NCBI GenBank assembly: GCA_965237775.1
Contig: OZ250155.1
Coordinates: 3,534,001-3,598,000, forward strand
From: CATOSP01 sp965237775
GTDB taxonomy: Bacteria > Chloroflexota > Dehalococcoidia > Lucifugimonadales > UBA3495
DNA length: 64,000 nt
Direction of reading: 5' to 3'
In this document: positions 7,256 to 16,322 of the stretch, piece by piece
How the letters are laid out: each line of letters begins with the position of its first letter
Position numbering within the stretch: position 1 is the first letter of the stretch
Program-made: the position numbers and the translations under genes
The notes under the pieces: generated by a model
What the model was told of the DNA's origin: nothing
The model's input: the letters and a program-made list of their open reading frames with translations, nothing else
The model's database searches: none

Positions 7256-8356
7256 ATGCGTTTAGATCCCATCAATCTGTACGACTACGAGGAACGGGCC
7301 AGGCTGGTCTTGCCCCACGACGATTGGGACACCATCGACGCCGGGGCTATGGACATGTTCACCACCCGGCGCAACCGGTCGGCGTTCGAGGAACTGACCT
7401 TGCGGCCCAGGTTCCTGCGTGACACCGGCGAGCGGGACCTTTCCACCACCATGTTGGGAAATGAACTCAGTATGCCGGTGTTCGTATGTCCGGCAGGCTC
7501 CCACCACCGGGCACATCCGGAAGGAGAGGTCGCCACAGCGCGGGGCGCGAGCATGTCCAACACCCTGATGATGCTCAGCACCGGCTCCAACTGCAGCATG
7601 GAAGAGGTCGCGGAAGAGGCCACCAGTCCCCTCTTTTTCCAGCTTTACCACCGGGGTTACGACCTGACCGAAATGCTGGTGCGCCGTGCGGAAGAAGCCG
7701 GGTTCAAGGCCGTGTGCCTGACGGTGGACACGCCGACTCCCAGCCCCAAAGAACGCGACCTTCGCAACCGGTACAACCGCAATTTCGAGCAGGGCAATTT
7801 TCGGGGCGTCAATCGCCCTGAGAACGTTCTGCGAGGGACCGACGAGTCGGTGGGCTGGAACGTGAACCGCGAAGCGCCCCTCACCTGGCAGGAACTGGAG
7901 TGGCTGCGCGGCCTGACCGGCCTCCCCATAGTGCTCAAGGGCATCCGCACCGCCGAGGACGCCCACGTGGCGGCGGAAAGCGGAGTTGATGGAATCCTGG
8001 TTTCCACCCACGGAGGACGGCAACTCGATATGACCATGGGCGCAATCGAGATGCTTCCCGAGGTCGTGGACGCGGTCAAAGGCAATTGCGAGGTCTACGT
8101 CGACTCCGGTGTCCGCCGGGGCAGCGACGTGGTCAAGGCGCTGGCCCTGGGCGCGAAGGCTGTTGGCATAGGCCGTCCCCTCTTCTGGGGGCTGGCGGTC
8201 AACGGGGCGGACGGCGTCCACGGAGTGCTGGAGCTACTGCGGGAGGAGGTCGACAGGGCTATGGCCTACTGCGGACAAAGCTCCGTTCAAGACCTAGAGC
8301 CCAACCTGATTAACATCCCGCAGGGATGGGGAGCGCCGCCCCAGCCCGATTTTTAG
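7256..8356 (+). CDS. Alpha-hydroxy-acid oxidizing protein (FMN-dependent, lactate oxidase type)
   Basis: A 366-residue FMN-dependent alpha-hydroxy acid oxidase/dehydrogenase with the glycolate oxidase TIM barrel. Landmarks are FEELTLRPRFLRD, PVFVCPAGSHHRAHPEGEVATARGA, FFQLYHRG, AVCLTVDTPTP, PIVLKGIRTAEDAHVAAESGVDGILVSTHGGRQLD (catalytic His and Arg in THGGRQLD) and VYVDSGVRRGSDVVKALALGAKAVGIGRPLFWG, the phosphate-binding end. Such enzymes oxidise lactate, glycolate, mandelate or related acids. The ATG at 7256 has AGGGAGG 5 nt upstream. An in-frame ORF begins 252 nt earlier with an antitoxin-like stub, so a longer product cannot be excluded. An enolase-superfamily enzyme of the mandelate racemase type is at 18245. 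Confidence 0.88.
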   Translation: MRLDPINLYDYEERARLVLPHDDWDTIDAGAMDMFTTRRNRSAFEELTLRPRFLRDTGERDLSTTMLGNELSMPVFVCPAGSHHRAHPEGEVATARGASMSNTLMMLSTGSNCSMEEVAEEATSPLFFQLYHRGYDLTEMLVRRAEEAGFKAVCLTVDTPTPSPKERDLRNRYNRNFEQGNFRGVNRPENVLRGTDESVGWNVNREAPLTWQELEWLRGLTGLPIVLKGIRTAEDAHVAAESGVDGILVSTHGGRQLDMTMGAIEMLPEVVDAVKGNCEVYVDSGVRRGSDVVKALALGAKAVGIGRPLFWGLAVNGADGVHGVLELLREEVDRAMAYCGQSSVQDLEPNLINIPQGWGAPPQPDF

Positions 8357-8412
8357 GCGGGAACCCAAGGCAAGAACCAGGAGGCAGGACACGGCCTGCC
8401 GGATGAAAGCCC

Positions 8413-8443
8413 GTGTCCCTTCTCCTCAAGGGAGAGGGGACAC
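8413..8443. terminator. Stem-loop between the oxidase and DUF1015 genes
   Basis: GTGTCCCTTCTCC pairs with GGAGAGGGGACAC with one G-T wobble around a short loop. It sits 57 nt past the oxidase stop and before the next start. A related CTCTCCC/GGGAGAG hairpin occurs at 32703, so this may belong to a genomic repeat family as well as acting as a terminator. Confidence 0.5.
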
Positions 8444-8482
8444 TTCGTTTCCCAAACTCCACGGTTGAGGTGGACCTCAAAT

Positions 8483-9775
8483 ATGGTAGATTTCCGCCCA
8501 TTTCGGGGGTGGCGTTACAACCCCGATGTCGTTGGAGACCTGGCTTCGGTAGTGTGCCCGCCTTACGACCTGATCACCCCTGAGCTTCAAGAATCGTTGC
8601 GTCTGCTCAGTCCCTACAACGTGGTCCACTTGGAAGCGGGCGAGGGGTTGGACTGGAACTCACCCGCCGCGGACCAATACCGGAGCACGGCGGCGGTGTT
8701 CGATGAGTGGCAGGCTGGCAACGTATTGCAGCGGGATGAAACTCCCAGCTTCTATCTGTCGCGCCACACTTTCGAGTTTCAGGGGCAACAGATGACGCGC
8801 CTGGGCTTGACCGGGTGTGTGAAGCTCGAGGACTACGAGGCGGGGCAAGTCTACCCTCACGAGTACACCGAAGAACCGGCTGTCCTGGACCGGGTCTCCC
8901 TGATGCGCCAGTGCAACACCAACTTCAGCCCGATCATGTCCCTTTACCGGGACCCTGAAGGAACGCTCGGCCCATTGCTGCGGGGGGTTATGGCTGGAAC
9001 TCCCGCAATCGACGTCATGGCAGACGGGGACCAGGGTCTTAGAGTATGGCGGATTTCCGGCGAAAGCGCCCGGAACGAGGTCCTAGCATTCTTCTCCCGG
9101 ACCCAGGTGTTTTTGGCCGACGGCCATCATCGCTACGAAGCCGCGCTCAGGTTCCGAGGGGAAAAACAGCATGGCGAGCCGGAACAGTCCGCGGGGCACA
9201 ACTATGTGATGATGACTCTCATAGAGTTTTCGGACCCCGGCCTGCTTGTTTTGCCGTACCACCGGGTCGTCAGCGGACTGGCCGAGGAAGTGTTGGGGAG
9301 GCTTCTGGAGCGGTTGGGTCAGGTGTTTACTTCCGAGACGGTAGATCTGCCGGTAAAAGGGATGGCGGGAGCGTTGGTGGACACCGTGGGCGGTTACGGG
9401 CTGGAAGACAGGGTAGCTGGGCTAATCGCCGCTGGAGGAGCGTCACCTCAACTACTCCGGTTACGTCCAGAGGTGGACTCGCAGGACTGGGGACCTCTGA
9501 CGGTGTCGGAGGCGTGGATATTGGAAGAGCAGGTATTGAGGCCGGTATTGGGGGAATCGCTTCCGCAACACGTGGGTTACATCCACGACCACGACGAAGC
9601 GGCGGAGCAGATCGCCGACGGTACCTGCCAGATGGCTTTCTTGCTCAAGCCGTTCCCGCTGGGGCCGTTCGAGGAAATCGTGCGGCAGGGACAGCGCCTC
9701 CCCCGCAAATCGACTTTCTTCTATCCCAAGCTGCCAACCGGGTTGGTCATCAACCAGCTCGATGGGGCGTTATAA
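8483..9775 (+). CDS. DUF1015 family protein
   Basis: A 430-residue protein matching DUF1015 throughout: N-terminal FRPFRGWRYNPDVVGDLASVVCPPYDLIT, SPYNVVHLEAGEG, FLADGHHRYEAALRF near residue 210, VLPYHRVV, CQMAFLLKPFPL and the C-terminal LPRKSTFFYPKLPTGLVINQL. Function is unestablished; I recall the family being found in anaerobes and Chloroflexota and linked to amino-acid or D-lactate-type metabolism, which is weak. The ATG at 8483 was chosen; an in-frame TTG 18 nt earlier is possible. It follows the lactate-type oxidase in the same direction, with a stem-loop between. Confidence 0.88.
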   Translation: MVDFRPFRGWRYNPDVVGDLASVVCPPYDLITPELQESLRLLSPYNVVHLEAGEGLDWNSPAADQYRSTAAVFDEWQAGNVLQRDETPSFYLSRHTFEFQGQQMTRLGLTGCVKLEDYEAGQVYPHEYTEEPAVLDRVSLMRQCNTNFSPIMSLYRDPEGTLGPLLRGVMAGTPAIDVMADGDQGLRVWRISGESARNEVLAFFSRTQVFLADGHHRYEAALRFRGEKQHGEPEQSAGHNYVMMTLIEFSDPGLLVLPYHRVVSGLAEEVLGRLLERLGQVFTSETVDLPVKGMAGALVDTVGGYGLEDRVAGLIAAGGASPQLLRLRPEVDSQDWGPLTVSEAWILEEQVLRPVLGESLPQHVGYIHDHDEAAEQIADGTCQMAFLLKPFPLGPFEEIVRQGQRLPRKSTFFYPKLPTGLVINQLDGAL

Positions 9776-9798
9776 CAGTATCCCGGCACCCAGGGATG

Positions 9799-10257
9799 CT
9801 AGCGTAGGTCCAACCGTTCCTCATAGCTGGCGGTAATCGCCTGCTCCGCCCGTTTGCTATAGGCGGCGATGAAACGCTCCAGACGTTTGATCTCAGCCGC
9901 CGCCTCCGGGTCAGACCCCGACGCACGGACCCTCTTTCTCAGGTCCCCCAGGGAACGCTTGGCCTCGTCCACCTGCTGAATCACCTGTAGGGTTTCCAGT
10001 TCATCGGCAGCGGTCTTCTTGATGGCTAGGAGCCGCCGCCGCGTGGCTTCGGCGTCGGCAAGCCTCTCCTCGATTTCTCCCATCGCCGATAAGGACATGT
10101 CCAGGGAGGTCCTGCCGTATACCGCCTGCCTGGGAACACGGCGCAACTGAGTGCGAAACTGGGAGATCGCGCCGTCGACCTGCGTTTCTTTGTTCTTGAT
10201 CTCAGCCAGGCTAATGCGCAGGGTGGCCATTGCCTTCTGAAGTTGTGATGTCGCCAT
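9799..10257 (-). CDS. Hypothetical coiled-coil protein
   Basis: A 152-residue protein that is almost wholly helical, rich in Ala, Arg, Glu, Leu and Gln with heptad spacing, for example in MATLRISLAEIKNKETQ and DEAKRSLGDLRKRVRAS. I see no signal peptide, membrane span or catalytic motif, and I do not recognise the family. The start follows GGGAGG by about 9 nt. It lies downstream of the aminotransferase on the same strand (62 bp gap), so the two may share a transcript. Confidence 0.65.
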   Translation of the reverse strand: MATSQLQKAMATLRISLAEIKNKETQVDGAISQFRTQLRRVPRQAVYGRTSLDMSLSAMGEIEERLADAEATRRRLLAIKKTAADELETLQVIQQVDEAKRSLGDLRKRVRASGSDPEAAAEIKRLERFIAAYSKRAEQAITASYEERLDLR

Positions 10258-10319
10258 GCTCTAAGCCTCCCTTGAGGAGCGCCCATACCCGGGACGCCCG
10301 ACTCAGGCTAGCCGGGGAA

Positions 10320-11429
10320 TTAGCTGGGGTCAAAACCCACCCTGGGTAATACCCTGCCCAGCGCATCCAGCACCTCCTGGATGTCGTCCTGGGTAACGTG
10401 TCCCAGGTGCCCGATTCGGAAGATCTTTCCGGTCAATTTCCCCTGTCCCCCGGCCAGTACAACGTTTTCCTCAGTGCGAGTCAGGGACATGAGACCGGAC
10501 CCGTCCACCTCTTCGGGTATCTTTATAGCAGTAACCGTGTTGGAAGCGTAAGTCTCGTCATGGGCCAGCAACTCCAGCCCCAGCCGTTTGACTCCCTGGC
10601 GAGTGAACTCGGCAATGCTAGCGTGCCTCTCGTAAACGCTTTCCATCCCCTCTTTTAGGAGTTTGTCCAGGGCGAGTTGCAGACCGTACAGCAATGCGAC
10701 GTTGGGGGTGAACGGGGTCTGTCCACGCTCCAGGTAGCTTTTGGCGGCGCGAAGGTCGAAGTAGAACCGGGGCATCCTGGCCTCCGCTTCAGCCTCCCAG
10801 GCCGCCTGGCTCACGCTGACAAAGGACAACCCTGGCGGAATCATGAACCCTTTCTGGGAAGCGGTGGCAACCATGTCGCAGTCCCAGCCGTCTACGGGCA
10901 GGGGGATGCAGCCCAGGCTACTAACCGCATCCACCAGGAGCAGTTTGTTGAACTCTCCCTTGACCACACGGGAGATTTCGGGGAGGGGATGGGTCACCCC
11001 GGTAGAGGTCTCGTTGTGGGTAACCAACACCGCTTTGATTCCGGGATCGTCATTTAGGGCCCGCCTAACTTCATCCGGGTCCACCGCTTCTCCCCACTCG
11101 AAGTCCAGGCGATGGACGTCGGCCCCGTAAGCTGTGGCCATCTCGCAAAACCGGTCCCCGAAGGAGCCGGCCGTGGCCGAAAGCACCCTGTCCCCGGGCG
11201 AGAGGGAATTGACGATCAAGGACTCAAGGCCGCCGGTTCCAGACGCCGTCAATATGAACAGGTCGTTTTGAGTCATGAAAACTTGTTTGAGCCCCGCGGT
11301 CGCCTGGGTAATCAGCTCGAAGAATTCGGGGCCCCGGTGGTCGATCATGGGGGTCCCCATGGCGTCGACGATGTCATCGGGTACGGGGGTTGGACCGGGA
11401 GTTCGTAAGTTCTGCCTGACGGTTCTCAC
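10320..11429 (-). CDS. Alanine-glyoxylate aminotransferase family protein (class V, PLP)
   Basis: A 369-residue class V aminotransferase. NLRTPGPTPVPDDIVDAMG at the N-terminus, LFILTASGTGGLES (57-70), VLVTHNETSTGV, LLLVDAVSSLGCIPLPVD with the PLP-binding Asp, and ATASQKGFMIPPG with the Schiff-base Lys at about 193 are all present. The family includes serine-glyoxylate, alanine-glyoxylate and 2-aminoethylphosphonate aminotransferases; the substrate is undecided. The start is GTG, preceded by AGAGGTGG at a suitable distance. Confidence 0.9.
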   Translation of the reverse strand: MRTVRQNLRTPGPTPVPDDIVDAMGTPMIDHRGPEFFELITQATAGLKQVFMTQNDLFILTASGTGGLESLIVNSLSPGDRVLSATAGSFGDRFCEMATAYGADVHRLDFEWGEAVDPDEVRRALNDDPGIKAVLVTHNETSTGVTHPLPEISRVVKGEFNKLLLVDAVSSLGCIPLPVDGWDCDMVATASQKGFMIPPGLSFVSVSQAAWEAEAEARMPRFYFDLRAAKSYLERGQTPFTPNVALLYGLQLALDKLLKEGMESVYERHASIAEFTRQGVKRLGLELLAHDETYASNTVTAIKIPEEVDGSGLMSLTRTEENVVLAGGQGKLTGKIFRIGHLGHVTQDDIQEVLDALGRVLPRVGFDPS

Positions 11430-11674
11430 CGTGCCACCTCTACGTTTTCGTAATCTGCGTTGGCATCAACAATGCCCCGGCGGGAGTGCCCCAGACGAGC
11501 CGGACGTGCCTACCACACTGCCGAGAATCGAAGGGGACGGGTTGGGGCGGAATGGCCAGGCTCGACCGGCTGGGTCACCGTCGAGTGTCGATTAGCGAAT
11601 GGGTAAACGCCCCGCCAACGAGGACGAATTATAGCATGAGCGAAATTCGCTTGCCATGTCACAGGTCGCGTTAG

Positions 11675-12515
11675 GGCGTGTCGTCAAAACAGGAACAAGA
11701 TGGTAGATTATTTCGGAGAGTGTGAGTGTGTGGAGTTGAGGTATGGCGGCAGCGCATCGGCGTCACGACCTTTCGGACAAGGTTTGGGAACAATTGAGAC
11801 CTTACTTGCCTGGTGGAGCAGGCAAAAGGGGGCGTCCAGCCCGGGATAACCGGCTTTTCTTGAACGCGGTGTTTTGGATCCTGCGTACTGGGGCGCCCTG
11901 GCGGGACCTGCCGCCGGATTACGGGGACTGGAAGAACACCCATAGACGCTTTTGCCGGTGGCGAGACCGCGGTGTCTGGGACCAACTGCTGGAGCGGGTC
12001 ATCGAAGATCCGGACTTTGAGTGGTTGATGGTCGACGCAAGCCACATCAAGGTTCACCCTCATGGCACTGGGGCCCGGGGAGGCAATCAAGCCATAGGCC
12101 GCACAAAAGGGGGCTAAACAGCAAACTGCACCTGGCGGTGGACTCCCACGGCATGCCGGTACGTATGATCTTGACCGAGGGCACGGTGGCGGATTGCACG
12201 CAGGCTCATTCGCTGATCGCCGACATCCCAGCTGAATATCTGCTGGCAGACCGAGGCTACGACACCAACGGCATCGTGGCCGAAGCCGAGGGCCAGGGGA
12301 TGGAACCGGTGATACCACCCAGGAGCCATCGCAAGGAACAACGGTACTACGACCGGGCACTGTACAAACTGCGGCACTTGGTCGAGAACTCATTCCTGGA
12401 CTTCAAGCAATGGCGGGGGGTTGCCACCCGATATGCCAAAAACGCAGCGTCTTTCCTGGCAATTTGCCAAATCCGAGCGCTGGTCATCTGGACCAAGTTA
12501 TTTTGACGACACCCC
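11675..12515 (+). mobile_element. IS5-type element (IS427-like), copy 1
   Basis: An 841-bp element with terminal inverted repeats GGCGTGTCGTCAAAA (left) and GGGGTGTCGTCAAAA (right, read inward). It is flanked by TTAG on the left and CTAG on the right, giving a TA or TAG target duplication. A copy of the same length and, in its encoded proteins, identical sequence lies inverted at 57663-58503. The two-frame transposase is typical of the IS427 subgroup. Identity of the copies indicates recent movement. Confidence 0.9.
11743..12506 (+). CDS. IS5 family transposase, two frames joined by -1 frameshifting
   Basis: Frame A (11743-12117, 124 aa) holds the N-terminal domain and the first catalytic Asp in WLMVDASHIKVHPHG. 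Frame B (12021-12506) continues with NSKLHLAVDSHGMPVR, LLADRGYDTNGI with the second Asp, and HLVENSFLDFKQWRGVATRYAK with the catalytic Glu. The frames overlap, and the heptamer AAAAGGG at 12105-12111, read A AAA GGG in frame A, is a classical -1 slippery site just before the frame A stop. The fused DDE transposase is therefore probably made by programmed frameshifting. The same arrangement in the second copy argues against a chance mutation. Confidence 0.85.
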
Positions 12516-12610
12516 CTAGGGCCGCAGACCATGGATGGTCCCGTTATTCATCACGTAGCCTGCGGCCCTCCGACCGGGGGCGGCATCCCAATTTGCGCAA
12601 ATACCCATGC

Positions 12611-12616
12611 TATAAT
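12611..12616 (+). promoter_or_regulatory. -10 box with leaderless spacing for pcrA
   Basis: A consensus TATAAT ends 6 nt before the ATG at 12623. The gap is too short for a ribosome binding site, so the mRNA is probably leaderless. The -35 region is not consensus. Confidence 0.6.
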
Positions 12617-12622
12617 CCGGCC

Positions 12623-14887
12623 ATGACCACCGACTTGGACGTACTGCAGGGGCTGAATCCCGCGCAAAGAGACGCCGTCGAGACCATAGACGGCCCATTG
12701 CTAATCATCGCAGGCCCAGGCAGCGGCAAGACCCGGGTGATTACTCACCGGATCGCGTACCTGGTCCGCCATTGTGAGGTCAGCCCTTACCGGATTATGG
12801 CCTCCACATTCACCAACAAGGCCGCGAGGGAGATGCGGGACAGGCTGCAACGCTTGGTTGGCCCCCGCGCCGACTCACTCACCGTGGGAACGTTTCACGC
12901 CTTTTGCGCCCTGCTGTTGCGCCGCGACGGGGAGGTGATGGGGCTGCCCCACAACTACTCGATCTTCGACGCCGATGACCAGCTATCCGTCGTCAAACAG
13001 GCGATGGAGATGGCCGAAATGGACCCCAAGCAATTTCCGCCCCAGGCCGTCCGCAGCATCATTTCCAGGTCGAAGAGCGTCTTGACTGACTCCCAGGGAC
13101 TCGCCAGGCGGCCCCAAAACTACTTCGAAGAGCGATGCGCCAGAGCCTACCACCACTACGAAGAGATTATGGCGCGCAACAATGCGGTGGACTTCGACGA
13201 CCTGTTGATGAAGGCCGTGCAATTGCTGGAGGAACACCAAGTCGTCCGGGAGAAATACCAGGAGCGGTACCTCTACGTAATGGTGGACGAATTCCAAGAC
13301 ACTAACGTCGCCCAGTACAGATTGGCCCGTCTGCTGGCCGGTGAGCGTCAGAATATCTGCGTGGTGGGAGACCCGGACCAGTCGATTTACTCCTGGCGCA
13401 GCGCGGATATACGCAACATATTGAGCTTCCAGAAGGACTACCCCAGGGCGCGGACCATACCCCTGGAACAGAACTACCGCTCCACCAGCAACATCCTGAA
13501 CGCCGCCCAGACCCTCATCTCACAAAACGGGATGCGGTTGGACAAGGGGTTGTTCACCGACAACGACCAGGGCAAACCAGTGTATGCCCACGAAGCCTAC
13601 GACGAAGAGGAAGAGGCCGGGTTCGTGATCGGTGAGGTGGACCGCTTGATACGTGAGGAGCGGCTCAAGGCCCGCGATTGCGCCATCATGTACAGGGTCA
13701 ACGCCCAATCGAGGGCGCTGGAGGAGGCATGCCTCCGCAGGGGTATGAAATACCGGCTCGTCGGAGGGGTGCGGTTCTATCAGAGGCGGGAGGTCAAAGA
13801 CCTGCTGGCCTTTTTGAAGCTGATAAACAACCCCCTGGATGAAGTTAGCCTTTCGCGTGTTATCAACGTGCCTCCAAGGGGCATCGGGGCCAAGTCGGTA
13901 TTTGAGCTGACCCGCTGGGCCCAAGGCGAGACCATTCCCACCTTCACCGCCATGGCGCGTATCGCCGCCGCCAAGCATGAAAAGCGGGACTGCCCGGTGC
14001 AACTTACCAAGAGGGCGGCCAACGCCATCGCCGACTTCGGTGACCTGGTGGAAGACCTAGTCCGGCTAAACGGCCAGGTCCCGGTGGTGGAACTAATCGA
14101 CGACGTATTGGAGCGCGGGGGGTTCCGCAAGTACTTGCAAGACAACGACAACCGCACCGCCGACCGGCGAAATGGCGACCGACCGGAAGACCGGTGGGAG
14201 AACATCCAGGAGTTGCGTGAGACCGCGAGGGAATTTAACGCCGAAGAGCCGGGAGAAGGATTGTCCAGCCTGCTGGAGCGTTTGTCCCTGGTGGCGGAGG
14301 TGGATTCCTACAACGAGGAAGAGGACTCCCTAACGCTGATAACATTGCATCAGGCCAAGGGGTTGGAGTTTCCCGTGGTTTTCATGGTCGGTTTGGAAGA
14401 AGGCATTTTGCCCCACAACCGGTCAATCGAGGCGGACGCGCAAAACGGGAACGACGCCCAGGTCGAAGAGGAACGGCGCCTTTGCTACGTGGGCATGACC
14501 CGGGCGCAACAACGCCTCTACCTGCTTCGGGCGTTCCGCCGGGGGTTCATGGGCAGCAGCGGCCCGACCAACGCATCAAGATTCTTGCGGGAAATCCCCG
14601 ACAACCTGCTCGCCGTACCGGAAAAGACTCGTCCTTCCGTCACATCATCCAGGAATGCCGAATGGAAGGGATGGGGGCCGACTAAAGTGTCCGAATCCCC
14701 TCCGCCGCCGGCAAAACCAGTCCCAAACATAGGCGACCAGGTGCGTCATGCGACATTCGGGGAGGGTGTGGTCATGGACTGCATCGAAGCCAGGGGTGAC
14801 CACGAGGTAACCGTTCACTTCGAGGGTGGACTTGGCATTAAACGCCTGCTGCTAAGCTACGCTCCATTGGAGAAGGTCGAGGCGTAG
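12623..14887 (+). CDS. pcrA: ATP-dependent DNA helicase PcrA/UvrD (superfamily 1A)
   Basis: A 754-residue 3'-5' DNA helicase for repair and plasmid/rolling-circle functions. The helicase motifs appear in order: LNPAQRDAVE (Q motif), IIAGPGSGKTR (Walker A, Lys 36), ASTFTNKAAREM (Ia), VDEFQDTN (II), VVGDPDQSIYSWRSAD (III), EQNYRST (IV), TLHQAKGLEFPVVFMVGLEEG (V) and EERRLCYVGMTRAQQRLYL (VI). A C-terminal Tudor-like module, GDQVRHATFGEGVV, is typical of PcrA and interacts with RNA polymerase in known homologues. A longer reading frame exists upstream, but 12623 fits family length and the -10 box. It sits 108 bp beyond the right end of an IS5 element, which may have replaced its original upstream DNA. 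Confidence 0.95.
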   Translation: MTTDLDVLQGLNPAQRDAVETIDGPLLIIAGPGSGKTRVITHRIAYLVRHCEVSPYRIMASTFTNKAAREMRDRLQRLVGPRADSLTVGTFHAFCALLLRRDGEVMGLPHNYSIFDADDQLSVVKQAMEMAEMDPKQFPPQAVRSIISRSKSVLTDSQGLARRPQNYFEERCARAYHHYEEIMARNNAVDFDDLLMKAVQLLEEHQVVREKYQERYLYVMVDEFQDTNVAQYRLARLLAGERQNICVVGDPDQSIYSWRSADIRNILSFQKDYPRARTIPLEQNYRSTSNILNAAQTLISQNGMRLDKGLFTDNDQGKPVYAHEAYDEEEEAGFVIGEVDRLIREERLKARDCAIMYRVNAQSRALEEACLRRGMKYRLVGGVRFYQRREVKDLLAFLKLINNPLDEVSLSRVINVPPRGIGAKSVFELTRWAQGETIPTFTAMARIAAAKHEKRDCPVQLTKRAANAIADFGDLVEDLVRLNGQVPVVELIDDVLERGGFRKYLQDNDNRTADRRNGDRPEDRWENIQELRETAREFNAEEPGEGLSSLLERLSLVAEVDSYNEEEDSLTLITLHQAKGLEFPVVFMVGLEEGILPHNRSIEADAQNGNDAQVEEERRLCYVGMTRAQQRLYLLRAFRRGFMGSSGPTNASRFLREIPDNLLAVPEKTRPSVTSSRNAEWKGWGPTKVSESPPPPAKPVPNIGDQVRHATFGEGVVMDCIEARGDHEVTVHFEGGLGIKRLLLSYAPLEKVEA

Positions 14888-15022
14888 CCTTCTTTTCACA
14901 GGTAAGGTATCTTCTTAGAGTGGCAATATCTGCGAGTGCTGACGAAATATTCACCGTACATTTTGATTCTGAGGCGACGAGACGATACCGGCAGAGTAGA
15001 GGCTTTTTCGATGGGGTGAGAG

Positions 15023-15250
15023 ATGACCCTCAAGATTAGATACGACGAGATACTCGACATCCTAACTATTTGGACCGGTAACGAAATAGCTACTTCGTCA
15101 ACGGTTGAGGGTAGTGAAAGCCTCATAGTCGACTTCGGCAACGAGGACGGGTTCGACGTCGTGGGGTTCGAACTGTTGGGGGCATCCGGCCTACTTGCCC
15201 CGTACTTTGAAAAGGTCCACGCCAAAAAGCCGACCGGGTTAACGGATTAA
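15023..15250 (+). CDS. DUF2283 domain-containing protein
   Basis: A 75-residue protein with the DUF2283 pattern, LKIRYDEILDILTIWTG (the usual form is K-I-x-Y-D-x-x-x-D-x-L-Y-I), followed by a beta-rich core, LIVDFGNEDGFDVVGFELLGAS, and a short helix. Small DUF2283 proteins often accompany DUF4258 or toxin-like genes; no such partner is seen here. A GGGTGAGAG precedes the ATG. Function unknown. Confidence 0.8.
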   Translation: MTLKIRYDEILDILTIWTGNEIATSSTVEGSESLIVDFGNEDGFDVVGFELLGASGLLAPYFEKVHAKKPTGLTD

Positions 15251-15279
15251 CCCAATTCTACGACGCACATCTGGAGTTC

Positions 15280-16122
15280 TCACCGCTTGGACAACACCCG
15301 CGAATGTTCCCGGCTGACGGCTATCAGATCGATCCGGGTCTTGATCGTGGCGTCTAACTCGCTGCCCTCGGTGTAGACCGCGGGGGCAACCCGGTGGACT
15401 CGCCCATCCCTCCTGAAGGAATCGGCGGACTCCTGTGCGCCCCGAGTGTTGGGCTTAAAGACGGCGATGGATAGACCACCTTGCTCTTTAACCAACCGGA
15501 AGCACGGAACGTCTGTGGAGCCGTCGCCGATATAGACCATATTTTCGAAGGGAATGGGACGCTTCCCCTTGTCCACGAATTCGTTGATCTGCCGGTCGTC
15601 GCTGAGGTCGTGCGCGCCCTTGTTGATACGAAAGAGGTACTGGGTCTTGTTGGTGAAGTTGACCGCCAACGCGGGCCAGATTGGGACGCCGTTTGGGTCA
15701 AACAGGAATTTTGACGCGTAGATGCGCTCGAAATTCGAGGCGATGGGAGTGCCCTCGATGATCTCTGAGTTCCCCGAAGACACGATGTAGTGCCGGACCC
15801 GAACACCCCTGCCTTTGCCATAGGCGTTGATCCTGCCAAACCAATCCGAAACGCCCTCGAATAACTGGATGTCGCGCGCCCGCTCACTGAAATCGTCACG
15901 CCGGACAGGTACGCCCGCGGACGCCGCCTTCTTCAACATCAGGTGCATATACATGAGCACCCCATCCGCCTGGTGGTCCTTCATGAGCTGGCCGACTTCA
16001 TCCCAGAACTCGTCCGGCTTCATTCCGATATCGGGGATGAAGGCGTGCTCCTGCATATTGCCGGGAGCCAGCGTGCCATCGAAGTCGTATACGATGGCCA
16101 TTGGGGTCAACCTTCGGGGCAT
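15280..16122 (-). CDS. HAD family hydrolase
   Basis: A 280-residue haloacid-dehalogenase superfamily phosphatase. Motif I is AIVYDFDGTLAPG with the nucleophile Asp and the +2 Asp near residues 12-14, motif II is HYIVSSGNSEII, and motifs III/IV are at FENMVYIGDGSTDVPCFRLVKEQGG. The cap between motifs I and II (FIPDIGMKPDEFWDEVGQLMK) resembles the phosphoserine-phosphatase-like HAD group. The longest frame begins at 16359 but would overlap the divergent dehydrogenase, so the ATG at 16122, nine codons ahead of motif I, is preferred. Substrate unknown. Confidence 0.85.
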   Translation of the reverse strand: MPRRLTPMAIVYDFDGTLAPGNMQEHAFIPDIGMKPDEFWDEVGQLMKDHQADGVLMYMHLMLKKAASAGVPVRRDDFSERARDIQLFEGVSDWFGRINAYGKGRGVRVRHYIVSSGNSEIIEGTPIASNFERIYASKFLFDPNGVPIWPALAVNFTNKTQYLFRINKGAHDLSDDRQINEFVDKGKRPIPFENMVYIGDGSTDVPCFRLVKEQGGLSIAVFKPNTRGAQESADSFRRDGRVHRVAPAVYTEGSELDATIKTRIDLIAVSREHSRVLSKR

Positions 16123-16322
16123 GGGCGTCTCACCAGCGAATACCGCGGACGGAGAATCGAGTCTGACCAGACGAGTGTAACCCATCGTTCCGGGGGTAAC
16201 AAACCGACGTCTCCGCCGGGCGAACGCCGGGTGATTTGACATGGACTGGCTCCGGGGTGGATTATTGACGCGGCCTGGGATAGCTGGGCGCACCGGACAC
16301 TGATTGACTAGGAGAAATTGTA

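Noticed and set aside
12410..12622. Longer PcrA start upstream
   Set aside because: The extra 71 residues overlap the IS5 transposase region and are unlike PcrA; TATAAT lies 6 nt before ATG 12623.
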